A DNA stretch of 64,000 nt from an uncultured Aquimarina sp. GTDB lineage: Bacteria; Bacteroidota; Bacteroidia; Flavobacteriales; Flavobacteriaceae. Below are positions 25,493 through 33,069 of this stretch, piece by piece. The notes below the pieces were generated by a model. That model was not told where the DNA came from, did no database searches, and saw only the letters and a program-made list of their open reading frames with translations. The stretch's first letter is position 1; each line of letters starts with the position of its first letter. The DNA is taken from contig CANMLU010000012.1 in assembly GCA_947498815.1 (NCBI GenBank), positions 62,001 through 126,000 on the forward strand, given 5' to 3'. Made by a program: the position numbers and the translations under genes.

Positions 25493-25784
25493 ATTCAAAC
25501 TGACCAATAAAGCGGTTGAGGATTTATCAAAGATTTGGGATTATACTTTTGAGGTTTGGTCAGAAAAACAAGCTGACAAATATTATGAAATGTTGATTTC
25601 TAATTGTCAAGAAATAGCTAATAATCCAGATTTGGGTAAAAACTATAGCGGAATTGCTAAAAATCTCTTTGGAGCGAAAGCAAATCGACATATTATTTTC
25701 TATCGAACTGTTGACGAAAATTATGTGGAAATTACAAGGATTTTGCACGAGAGAATGGATTTAAAGAAACGAATACTTGAATAA
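25485..25784 (+). CDS. Type II toxin, RelE/ParE superfamily
   Basis: A 99-residue protein of the ParE group: LTNKAVEDLSKIWDYTFEVWSEKQADKYYEML, then YSGIAKNLFGAKANRHIIFYR and ITRILHERMDLKKRI, the ordered conserved blocks (..A..DL..I..Y....wg..qA..Y...l, R.gr.hIfYr, i.RILH..mD). ParE toxins poison DNA gyrase; RelE relatives cleave mRNA; context favours ParE. The start overlaps the antitoxin stop by 8 bp, giving translational coupling. The pair probably helps stabilise this accessory segment. Confidence 0.92.
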   Translation: MVKFKLTNKAVEDLSKIWDYTFEVWSEKQADKYYEMLISNCQEIANNPDLGKNYSGIAKNLFGAKANRHIIFYRTVDENYVEITRILHERMDLKKRILE

Positions 25785-25790
25785 AAACTA

Positions 25791-25860
25791 CCCACAACAA
25801 TTTGTATAATGCATATGCTCCCTTCGGCAGGCAAACACAACATACAAGAAACGTTAGCAG
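25791..25860. repeat. Cassette-boundary repeat C (short form)
   Basis: About 70 bp with imperfectly complementary ends: CCCACAACAATTTGTATAATG on the left and CATACAAGAAACGTTAGCAG on the right. It directly follows the ParE stop codon and precedes the LuxR-type gene by 25 bp. Confidence 0.7.
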
Positions 25861-25884
25861 TCATTGTAATTAACAACGAAAAAA

Positions 25885-26313
25885 ATGACAGACATAATTA
25901 AGAAAAATAGAGTTTTAGTAATCTTAACAATTATTGTTGTATTAGGAGTACTAATTTTCAATGTTTTCTACTTTTCCTCAAGCTATGGAATTGTAGAAAT
26001 CAACAATATAAACTCACTATTTTTAGTTCCCTTTATACTTTTAGTTTGTTGGCTTGGAATAACACTTGGAACAAATAAGAAAAAGGACGACTTTGAAATA
26101 GCATATCGTGGCCAGATTACAGAAAGAGAAAAGAGCGTTATTGAATTAATTGCTTTGGGCAAAAAGAACCAAGAAATCGCAAACCAGTTATTCGTTGATA
26201 TATCTACAATCAAGACTCATATCAACAATGTTTACAAAAAAACAGGGCTTAAAAACCGGAAAGAGCTTATCTTTTTGAGCAAAAAATTATTAGAGAAAGG
26301 TGGAAATCATTAA
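25885..26313 (+). CDS. Membrane-anchored LuxR-type transcriptional regulator
   Basis: A 142-residue protein with two N-terminal membrane helices (about 11-31 and 43-62) and a C-terminal LuxR/FixJ helix-turn-helix: ITEREKSVIELIALGKKNQEIANQLFVDISTIKTHINNVYKKTGLKNRKEL. There is no receiver domain. Proteins like this occur in Flavobacteriia as one-component membrane regulators beside DUF4199 proteins, and here a DUF4199 gene follows after 82 bp. The signal is unknown. Confidence 0.88.
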   Translation: MTDIIKKNRVLVILTIIVVLGVLIFNVFYFSSSYGIVEINNINSLFLVPFILLVCWLGITLGTNKKKDDFEIAYRGQITEREKSVIELIALGKKNQEIANQLFVDISTIKTHINNVYKKTGLKNRKELIFLSKKLLEKGGNH

Positions 26314-26395
26314 ATCCACCTTTTTTTCCACCCATTTTTATTTGAGTTACTCTACAAAGAAATTGAATTTTGTCGAAAATTAAAATATAAAGATT

Positions 26396-26929
26396 ATGAT
26401 AAAATTCAAAACACCTTTCATTTACGGATTAGTAGTTGCATTTGTGGGAAGTACATTAATGCTTACACTTATTTGGCTCAAACTTATTGGACCAAAAGCT
26501 ATTTCATTAGACAATGAAATGGTTGGAGGTACTATTCTCTTTCTAATGCTTTATCTCTTTTTACTATTTGGGATCTATTTCGCAATCAGGAAAAAGAAAG
26601 AACTGAATGGGCAAATTATTTCATACAAAGAAGCTCTATTAGAAGGTTTTATTTTAAGTTTATCCACAGCAATATTCAGTGTCGTATTCACCTATATGTT
26701 TTATGAATTACTATATCCTAACTATGCAGCAGATGCCCTCAATGCCCTAAAGGTACAAATGCAACATGCGAATGTTCCAATAGAAAAACTGGAAGCAAAA
26801 CTATTAGAGAAGCAAGAATATTACAGCACTTCAACACAAAGTTTTTATTCCTTTATTGGTAATTTTATTACAGGTTCAGCCTTTACACTACTATTAAGCT
26901 TCTTTTTAAAGTCAAATAATAGAAAATGA
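26396..26929 (+). CDS. DUF4199 domain membrane protein
   Basis: A 177-residue protein with four membrane helices: FIYGLVVAFVGSTLMLTLIWL, GTILFLMLYLFLLFGIYFAIR, ILSLSTAIFSVVFTYMFYEL and FITGSAFTLLLSFFLKS. The phrase GQIISYKEALLEGFILSLSTAI and the helical loop with many Lys/Glu between helices 3 and 4 are typical of DUF4199. Function of the family is unknown; a regulator gene next to it is the usual arrangement, and the LuxR-type protein precedes it here. Confidence 0.83.
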   Translation: MIKFKTPFIYGLVVAFVGSTLMLTLIWLKLIGPKAISLDNEMVGGTILFLMLYLFLLFGIYFAIRKKKELNGQIISYKEALLEGFILSLSTAIFSVVFTYMFYELLYPNYAADALNALKVQMQHANVPIEKLEAKLLEKQEYYSTSTQSFYSFIGNFITGSAFTLLLSFFLKSNNRK

Positions 26930-26942
26930 ATTGAAAGTAAAC

Positions 26943-27099
26943 ACGTTGCCAAAAATACTCGAGGGATGTTCTTTATAGCAACTTTTTGCACAATCAGGCA
27001 TTCTTTTTTTACAATTTCACGCCAAAATTTGATTGGATTTAATAAAAGAAAAATACTCAAAATAAATTTAATGAATGACGAGTCATATTCTTGGCAAAA
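26943..27099. repeat. Inverted repeat with GTTGCC / TTGGCAA ends
   Basis: GTTGCCAAAAATACTCGA (26945-26962) is imperfectly complementary to CGAGTCATATTCTTGGCAA (27079-27097). It separates the DUF4199 gene from the LytTR gene and has the same GTT...AAC logic as the neighbouring cassette repeats, but in the opposite polarity and without the internal blocks, so membership is uncertain. Confidence 0.5.
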
Positions 27100-27157
27100 A
27101 TTCTACAGAGAAATTATTTTTTACTTTTGACTCTGACAAAAAAAGAGTTTCTAATTC

Positions 27158-27994
27158 ATGAGTACTACACAACCAACCAAGAATATAGTAAAAACGATAT
27201 GGCATATATGCATCAGTAGTGCTGCACGGCGTTGGTTTCGGAAAGCAATTGTATTAACGATTTTCTCTTTAGTGGTAAATCATTTAGCAACGCGCGATAG
27301 TTTTCCTGGTGGTGAATCGTATAGATTCCCCATAGAAGGCTTTCTATCAACTATTGTTTTATCTATTCTCGTTGGAATCATAGCAGATCTTAATTTTAAA
27401 TTTTACAAGAAAAAGTATTTCTCTAAAAAGGTAGAAATCATCGCTATCGTAAGGTTTATGGTTTCTACTCTAGGATATATTGCAATCATGTATATTCCTG
27501 TAAATATTATTGCGGATAAAGTGGCAGGTGGACAGACAGTGTTCTATTATTTATTAATTGGTTTACTAATTACCTTATTATTGTGTTTTATTCTCATAGG
27601 TTTATTGTATGCTCAAGACATATACAATTTATATAAGTTATCTATCAGAGATGCTGAAATTACGATTGACAGTGGCACGAAAATGACAAAGCTTACTTAT
27701 GAAAATATTGCGTGCTTTTACAGCGAAAACAAAATTGTGTATACTGTTCAAAATGATGGCACAACAATTAACACCGATTTTATATTAAATGAACTCGAAG
27801 AAAAAATAAACGATCAATTATTTTTTAGAGCCAATCGGCAAATTATAATTCACAAAGACACTGTAGACCAAATTGAAAAGATTGAAAATGGCAAGTTGCG
27901 TATTCGGTTAAAAGCTTTCATTAAAAACAATGCAATTGCTGAAATCAATATCAGTCGTTACAAGCGAAAAGCATTTATGGATTGGTTTCAATAA
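27158..27994 (+). CDS. Membrane-anchored LytTR-type transcriptional regulator
   Basis: A 278-residue protein with four membrane helices in the first 160 residues (for example GFLSTIVLSILVGIIADLNF and FYYLLIGLLITLLLCFILIGLL) and a C-terminal LytTR DNA-binding domain (about 190-278): LTYENIACFYSENKIVYTVQNDG, FFRANRQIIIHKDTVDQIEKIENGKLRIRL and ISRYKRKAFMDWF. Typical LytTR phrases are the R.NRQ.II and V.RR.....W patterns. There is no receiver. It lies in the accessory region, followed after 124 bp by a CPBP protease gene that it may control. Confidence 0.88.
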   Translation: MSTTQPTKNIVKTIWHICISSAARRWFRKAIVLTIFSLVVNHLATRDSFPGGESYRFPIEGFLSTIVLSILVGIIADLNFKFYKKKYFSKKVEIIAIVRFMVSTLGYIAIMYIPVNIIADKVAGGQTVFYYLLIGLLITLLLCFILIGLLYAQDIYNLYKLSIRDAEITIDSGTKMTKLTYENIACFYSENKIVYTVQNDGTTINTDFILNELEEKINDQLFFRANRQIIIHKDTVDQIEKIENGKLRIRLKAFIKNNAIAEINISRYKRKAFMDWFQ

Positions 27995-28118
27995 AAGATG
28001 CCAAAAACTACCGACTATTCAGTTATAAATTTCGACCATTCAGTAAAAACATAAGTATTTAAAAGAGTTTTCAGAGATTTTGTTCATTATTTCGTTTAGA
28101 ATTTAAAATCAAAAAACA

Positions 28119-28778
28119 ATGAACAAAATCACCTTACGACAAATATTAATTCCATTAATTACCATTTCAATCATCTGCTTTCTTTGGTTTGGACCATTCC
28201 GTATAACCATAGAAAATATCATTATTTCTATAGTAATCATTATTGCAAATTATATAGAATATAAAGGAAAACCATTTTCGGCACTTGGATTTCAACGTGA
28301 AAAATTCACATTCAAAAACATTTTTGTACTTGCTCCATTAGTTACACTAGGACTCTTTGTTTTTTATGTCTTTGTATTGGTTCCTGGGATTACAAAACTC
28401 ACAGGAGTTCCTATAGATTATTCAGGTTTTGATCAATTAAAAGGAAATCTTCCAACCTTTTTAATTACTTTATTATTAGTATGGGCTACTGCGGGATTTG
28501 GAGAAGAAATAATCTTTCGTGGTTATTTTATGCGACAATTTGTAAAATTCTTTGGAGAAAGCAAAGTTAGTATTGTGCTTAACATTGTCCTAATTACTGG
28601 TTTTTTTGGCTTTATGCATAGTTCTCAAGGAATTACCGGGCAACTTGTTACTTGGATTGTAGGAGCGCTCTTAGCCCTGATATTCTACTTGCGTAAATAC
28701 GATTTGTGGTTTATTATTGCCGTACATGGTTTTTTTAACACTATAGCGTTAACTTGTATTTACTTTGATTTGGTGTAA
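28119..28778 (+). CDS. CPBP family intramembrane glutamic endopeptidase
   Basis: A 219-residue protein with about seven membrane helices. TAGFGEEIIFRGYFMRQF contains the EExxxR motif, FGFMHSSQG is the F..xH motif and FIIAVHGFFNT is the final HxxxN/T-like motif: all three CPBP (CAAX protease and bacteriocin-processing) signatures are present in the right order. Relatives (Rce1, immunity proteins) cleave prenylated or bacteriocin-like peptides in the membrane. It follows the LytTR regulator by 124 bp and precedes another cassette-boundary repeat. Confidence 0.9.
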   Translation: MNKITLRQILIPLITISIICFLWFGPFRITIENIIISIVIIIANYIEYKGKPFSALGFQREKFTFKNIFVLAPLVTLGLFVFYVFVLVPGITKLTGVPIDYSGFDQLKGNLPTFLITLLLVWATAGFGEEIIFRGYFMRQFVKFFGESKVSIVLNIVLITGFFGFMHSSQGITGQLVTWIVGALLALIFYLRKYDLWFIIAVHGFFNTIALTCIYFDLV

Positions 28779-28930
28779 CGATACTATGTAATAACACGTA
28801 CACCTTAAATTTACCCAATAAAAATGGGCCTTTTTGAACTATATTTTATTATTAATATAAAACAGAACTATGGCTATGCCTGATTCGAAAAAATAATTGA
28901 GATAATTACAGTTGGTGTGTATCGTACTTT

Positions 28931-29065
28931 GGGCAACACCGTATATACTTTATAGCTGTTAATTGCTTATTTACGAAAATATTTGCTATCATTATATTTG
29001 TTTTTAATTTACTTTTTTTGTGCGTGAAATACGCTACAAAGCATATATAAATCCGTTACCAACAA
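28931..29065. repeat. Cassette-boundary repeat D
   Basis: About 135 bp beginning GGGCAACACCGTATATAC, matching the left end of copy B, and ending CATATATAAATCCGTTACCAAC just 1-2 bp before the ATG of the next gene. The middle is AT-rich and diverged. A related GTTGGTGTGTATCGT lies upstream at about 28911. Confidence 0.65.
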
Positions 29066-29066
29066 T

Positions 29067-29732
29067 ATGAAAAAAATACTCTTACTGATATTAACCATTT
29101 GTGCTATCGGAATTTCAAAAGCTGAAAATATAATAACAGCTCAATATCCCGATAAAATAACTTACGACGGAACTGAATATAATTTGAATTCGAATCCTCT
29201 AGAACCTTACTTTGACAAAAATCCTGATAAAAGACCTGGAATGACTTCCACTGCATTGTGGAGAGGATATGTTGCGCATTTTGAAATTATAGAAAATCAA
29301 CTATTTGTAACGGATATTACACGGCCTATAAGCCAAAAAGATGCAGAAGGTAATTACGAAAGAAAATGGGTCTCAATTTATAAAACAATTTTCCCAACTC
29401 CTGAAAAAGTAAAAATCGATTGGTATACTGGAATTCTGATATTACCACACGGAAAAATGGTTGAATATGTCCATATGGGTTACGCATCAACTTACAGTAA
29501 ATATTTACTTCTCGAAATTGATAAAGGGAACTTTAATGAGGCACGAATATATAAAAACAAGGAGTTTGTAAGGTTTAAAAAACGTCAATTCGAAATTTTT
29601 GAAAAAACAGAAGAATATAAAAAACTGTATGCAGAATTAAAAGAGAACGATGAATACAACGATGATAAATTTATAAAGTCTTTTATATCTGATTTTGTGA
29701 TAAATTATACAACAAAATTCCTAATCGAATAA
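29067..29732 (+). CDS. Secreted protein of unknown function
   Basis: A 221-residue protein with a signal peptide (KKILLLILTICAIGISKAEN). The mature part starts ITAQYPDKITYDGTEYNLNSNPLEPYF and holds WRGYVAHFEIIENQLFVTDI and ILILPHGKMVEYVHMGYASTYSKYLLLEIDKG, followed by a lysine- and glutamate-rich helical tail. I do not recognise the family. It is a single-gene cassette, starting 1 bp after repeat D and ending 5 bp before repeat B, so almost nothing but this gene lies between two boundary repeats. Confidence 0.7.
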   Translation: MKKILLLILTICAIGISKAENIITAQYPDKITYDGTEYNLNSNPLEPYFDKNPDKRPGMTSTALWRGYVAHFEIIENQLFVTDITRPISQKDAEGNYERKWVSIYKTIFPTPEKVKIDWYTGILILPHGKMVEYVHMGYASTYSKYLLLEIDKGNFNEARIYKNKEFVRFKKRQFEIFEKTEEYKKLYAELKENDEYNDDKFIKSFISDFVINYTTKFLIE

Positions 29733-29737
29733 AATAC

Positions 29738-29938
29738 TGTTGGTAACACGGTGTATAAAACATAACTAGTAAGTGCTAAATCGAAAGACTTGTACTTATT
29801 TTCAAAAACCACCAAATTTTTAATTTGGCTTTAAATAAAAAAAGTTAAAACAAAATATAAAAATTCGGCTCTGTGTTTATCCGAAAAATTAGTGTTTTTT
29901 TACACGCTATGTTTCATACACAAGACCGTTATACAACA
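29738..29938. repeat. Cassette-boundary repeat B (long form)
   Basis: About 201 bp from TGTTGGTAACACGGTGTATAA to CATACACAAGACCGTTATAC. Internal blocks AAGTGCTAAATCGAAAG, ACCAAATTTTTAATTTGGC, TTAAAACAAAATA and ATTCGGCTCTGTGTTTATCCG align in order with copy A. The two ends are imperfectly complementary. Confidence 0.8.
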
Positions 29939-30010
29939 TAAAATATAGATTTTACAGAAACTTAATAATATGTATATGAGTTTTCAAACATTAAAAAGAG
30001 TAAAATATTA

Positions 30011-31138
30011 ATGAATTTATTCTTAGATTTCTTTTTAGTGGGAGGCATTTTCATCATTGCAATAGTTTTAATGCAACTATTAAAAATAAAAGGGAAAGAA
30101 CTACCTCAAAAAATACTAATTGTACTGTTTTTTCTTCTTTTATGTGTTAATGTCTATTTTTATGCTTTGCTACATAATATTATTTGGCTAATACGATTTT
30201 TCTTTTTGCCTAATGATATCACCACAACAATTTTGGGTCCCTTATTATTTCTATATATAAAATCTTTATTTTTAAAAGAAGATAATTTGGTAAAGAATAC
30301 TTTGGTTCATTTTACACCTGCTTTCCTATTTGCCTTTGGTATTACAATTCCAACAATATTGTTCAATAACTTCAAAATAGATGGATTAGCCTATACACAT
30401 ACAAATTTTATTCGCTCAATTATTAGAATTGAAAGTTTATATTTTATGCTATATCTATTTCTTTCATTACAATTATTATCAAAATACAGAAAGTTAACAA
30501 AACATAAATATTCAAACCTAACACCATATGATTTTAATTGGATTAGGATTATGCTCCTCTCAGCACTGGGTATTATAAGTGTTGATTTAGGGATTAAGGT
30601 ATATGAATACTTTTTTGGTGATTTTAGCTGGAATGCCGACTATCTTTCTGTTTTGGCTATGATAGTTCTAGTTATTTATTTGGGGTATTACGGTGTAAAT
30701 CAATCCAAAGTATTATTACCATCTTTTTTATTAAATAGTGAGGTGGAACATCAAATTAATAAGGCAAAAAACAAAACAATTTTACCTGTAAAAAGAGCAG
30801 AATTCGAAACCTTAAAAGACAAACTTGAACTTCTTTTAAATACAAATCATACCTATTTAGATCAGGATTTAACATTAGGAAAATTAGCACAAAAAACGTC
30901 TACCACGGATAAAATACTTTCTACAATGTTAAATCAATATATGAATACTACATTCTATGATTTAATAAATAAATATCGTGTGCAAGCTGTAAAAGAAAAG
31001 ATACACTTAGAAGAATACAAAAATTACAATCTCTTCGGAATTGCTTGCGAATGTGGTTTTAAATCAAGAACCAGTTTTAATAGAATTTTTAAAAAAGAAA
31101 CTGGATTTTCTCCTTCTGAGTATAAAAAAATATGCTAG
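30011..31138 (+). CDS. Membrane-anchored AraC-family regulator
   Basis: A 375-residue protein with seven membrane helices over residues 5-235 and a C-terminal AraC helix-turn-helix pair (about 285-375): DQDLTLGKLAQKTSTTDKILSTMLNQ and FGIACECGFKSRTSFNRIFKKETGFSPSEYKK. Such AraC proteins are one-component membrane regulators common in Bacteroidota. The gene follows repeat B by 72 bp and precedes a small secreted protein gene by 109 bp, which may be its target. Confidence 0.88.
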   Translation: MNLFLDFFLVGGIFIIAIVLMQLLKIKGKELPQKILIVLFFLLLCVNVYFYALLHNIIWLIRFFFLPNDITTTILGPLLFLYIKSLFLKEDNLVKNTLVHFTPAFLFAFGITIPTILFNNFKIDGLAYTHTNFIRSIIRIESLYFMLYLFLSLQLLSKYRKLTKHKYSNLTPYDFNWIRIMLLSALGIISVDLGIKVYEYFFGDFSWNADYLSVLAMIVLVIYLGYYGVNQSKVLLPSFLLNSEVEHQINKAKNKTILPVKRAEFETLKDKLELLLNTNHTYLDQDLTLGKLAQKTSTTDKILSTMLNQYMNTTFYDLINKYRVQAVKEKIHLEEYKNYNLFGIACECGFKSRTSFNRIFKKETGFSPSEYKKIC

Positions 31139-31247
31139 AAAGATAATTTTATCTTTTTTAACATATTATAACATACCAATGCTTCTATTGGTCAATCCGA
31201 ATCCCTTTAAATTCATTGATTTGTGGTCAAATTTATAAACATTAATA

Positions 31248-31838
31248 ATGATGAAAAAAATCATATTGAGCCTAATTTTTTGTGGACTTACACTAATTGC
31301 GAAATCACAAAATTTAACTGAAAAAACACAAAAACCAAGTGTAGAAAAATCAATTTTTGGTATTCAAACAGGATTTGCTGGATTATGGATTTATAATGAA
31401 TTTAAACTATCAAACCAATTTGCATTGCGAACCGAATTGGGTCTTGATGCTTATGAGAATGATGATTATTATCCCGACGTAGGTTTTCTGTTAACAACGG
31501 TTATTTCATTAGAACCTCGTTGGTATTATAATTTAAATAAACGAACAAGTAAATCAAAACGAATAGATAACAATAGCGGTAATTTCTTTGCTCTTAAAAC
31601 AAGTTTTCATTCAGACGATTTACTCATTGAGTTTGGAGATGATAGCAACGCTAAAATAGTTAATGACTTATCTATAATTCCAACTTGGGGAATTAGAAGA
31701 AATATAGGAAAATATTTTAACTATGAAACCGGAGTTGGAGTAGGTTATATTCATTACTTTTCTAAAAACTCAGGATTTACAAAAGACAAAGGAGAAGCTG
31801 CAATAAATGTACACTTGCGGATTGGATATCAATTTTAA
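31248..31838 (+). CDS. Secreted, outer-membrane-like protein of unknown function
   Basis: A 196-residue protein with a signal peptide (IILSLIFCGLTLIAKSQ). Strands such as FALRTELGLDAYEN, TTVISLEPRWYYNL, YFNYETGVGVGYIHYF and a last strand ending HLRIGYQF (C-terminal Phe) suggest a small outer-membrane barrel. No family is recognised. It lies 109 bp after the membrane-anchored AraC gene and is followed within 20 bp by repeat F, so the two genes form one cassette-like unit. Confidence 0.7.
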   Translation: MMKKIILSLIFCGLTLIAKSQNLTEKTQKPSVEKSIFGIQTGFAGLWIYNEFKLSNQFALRTELGLDAYENDDYYPDVGFLLTTVISLEPRWYYNLNKRTSKSKRIDNNSGNFFALKTSFHSDDLLIEFGDDSNAKIVNDLSIIPTWGIRRNIGKYFNYETGVGVGYIHYFSKNSGFTKDKGEAAINVHLRIGYQF

Positions 31839-31857
31839 CAAAATCCGCTAGATATAA

Positions 31858-31931
31858 TATTTTGCTAAGTAATAAACCGAAACTAAATTCTTTTTAACTG
31901 CACTACGTTTCTTATACGAGATGTTACAAGC
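31858..31931. repeat. Cassette-boundary repeat F (right half only)
   Basis: TTTTGCTAAGTAATAAACCGAAAC, then CTTATACGAGATGTTACAAGC, aligns with the right-hand halves of copies A and B. The left half is missing. It runs straight into a 5'-truncated reading frame. Confidence 0.65.
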
Positions 31932-32201
31932 AAGAAGAAAAAATCAAATGGAAAGTTTGGCTCGACTTTACGATTCAAAAAAGGGGGTAAAATGTTTTTA
32001 GATCTCGTTTCAAAGGAAATCGCTGAACGAGCTCCAGACACAAAAAAGTATTTCAATGTAGCAGGCGAATACGAGATTGTCGATGACATGATTATTATAA
32101 AGTATCATAATGGATTTCAAACCCATACCCTTAATAAGGTAGGAGATAAATTAATTTCTAATACCGATATCTTCAAATTATGCACGTGTACAACTAAATA
32201 A
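31920..32201 (+). pseudogene. Remnant of a secreted beta-rich (NlpE/lipocalin-like) protein
   Basis: The frame ending at 32201 is open back through repeat F with no start that gives a signal peptide. From about 31950 it encodes GKFGSTLRFKKGGKMFLD, then YFNVAGEYEIVDDMIIIKYHNG and a short tail. FxxxGxYEIxDxxIxI is a phrase common near the C-termini of small calycin-like lipoproteins. The only in-frame ATG (31992) would give 69 residues and no export signal. The likeliest reading is a gene that lost its 5' end where the repeat-bounded insertion joins it. Confidence 0.5.
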
Positions 32202-32216
32202 AGTATATAACTAGAT

Positions 32217-32297
32217 CAATAGAAAATTTTCTATTGTGTAAATAGATAAAAAGAGGCCGTCTCAAAAGTAAATTTTAGACAGCCTCTTTTTTTATCT
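32217..32297 (+). terminator. Palindrome plus strong terminator-like hairpin
   Basis: A 20-bp perfect palindrome (32217-32236, arm CAATAGAAAA) is followed by a long hairpin: AGATAAAAAGAGGC (32244-32257) pairs with GCCTCTTTTTTTATCT (32282-32297), extended by GTCT/AGAC. The T-rich right arm suits an intrinsic terminator. GAGGC-nGTCTCAAAAGTA resembles hairpins that follow transposase genes in Bacteroidota, but no transposase is present. Confidence 0.6.
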
Positions 32298-32313
32298 AAC
32301 TTATTATAGGTCA

Positions 32314-32818
32314 AGCAACCTCTTAGTAAAAATTAGCGTCTACTATAATAAAGGGAGGTAACATTTAATTAAACATTTAAAATCATGGTAGTAGCTATAA
32401 CAAAATCGAAGGTACCCAAAGTACTTTGTCTTATTGGAAGTATTTTTTTGCTAGTAATGGCGATATTTCATGGAAGTGGATTTAATTATGTGCGTAGCAC
32501 AATTAACGAATCTAATGCTGAAGAGTTCCTCAAAGAAATTGTACCCGTGTTATTTGCACATCCATCTATCCATCTCATCGGACTTGCTGCTTTTGGGATG
32601 TTGTGTTTGTTCCTAAAACAAGAAGCAGCGAAAATCTTAATGTTACTTTCGTTTATCGTACTTACAGATGCTTTCTTAGCCTTTTATTTAGGTGGAATAT
32701 TGCCCGGGGTTTTACTAATGATTCCGACATTTTCTTTTGCGATAGGGAGTTTCTATTTAAAATGGGATTATATCGATGAGCATGCGATACTCCATGATTA
32801 ATTACATTGCTACACTTG
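32314..32818. repeat. Duplicated segment, right copy (leader plus 138-aa gene)
   Basis: Direct-orientation homologue of 23827-24331, including the leader (AATTAGCGTCTACTATAAT, GGGAGGTAAC) and about 20 bp after the stop. About 8 kb of cassette-like DNA lies between the two copies. Confidence 0.85.
32385..32801 (+). CDS. Four-TM membrane protein of unknown function, copy 2
   Basis: A 138-residue paralogue of the protein at 23897. The core from LCLIGSIFLL through GILPG is nearly unchanged, while the first 13 and last 15 residues carry most substitutions. Both copies keep intact frames and leaders, so both are probably expressed. Function is unknown. Confidence 0.8.
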   Translation: MVVAITKSKVPKVLCLIGSIFLLVMAIFHGSGFNYVRSTINESNAEEFLKEIVPVLFAHPSIHLIGLAAFGMLCLFLKQEAAKILMLLSFIVLTDAFLAFYLGGILPGVLLMIPTFSFAIGSFYLKWDYIDEHAILHD

Positions 32819-33069
32819 TATGTATTTTGGAAATTCATTAAGTCTTTCCACAAGTTTAACCCTTTTTATTACTCTATACTAATTTTCAAAATACTTTTTA
32901 TGAAAGCTTAATTATACTAATTACTTTGCGTATATGTATTTTAGCAAACAGGAATCGGGATAAACTATAAGAACTAAGTAACAGGAAACACATATTTTAA
33001 AGTTGTAACCCTAATAACATGTTTTTAAGGTTGTAACCTAAAAAAGACTATAAATCATATCAATCAATC

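Noticed and set aside
26845-27060. 71-codon minus-strand frame.
   Set aside because: It is antisense to the DUF4199 gene end and the inverted repeat, with no family features.
24984-29938. Integrase or transposase for the cassette region.
   Set aside because: No reading frame with tyrosine recombinase or DDE motifs exists in the window; the repeats stand alone.
31992-32201. Complete small gene.
   Set aside because: The only ATG gives no export signal while the sequence resembles the end of a secreted protein; treated as a truncated remnant.
32217-32297. End of an insertion sequence.
   Set aside because: The hairpin resembles sequences after transposase genes, but there is no transposase, no partner terminal repeat and no duplication visible, so it is annotated only as a terminator-like hairpin.
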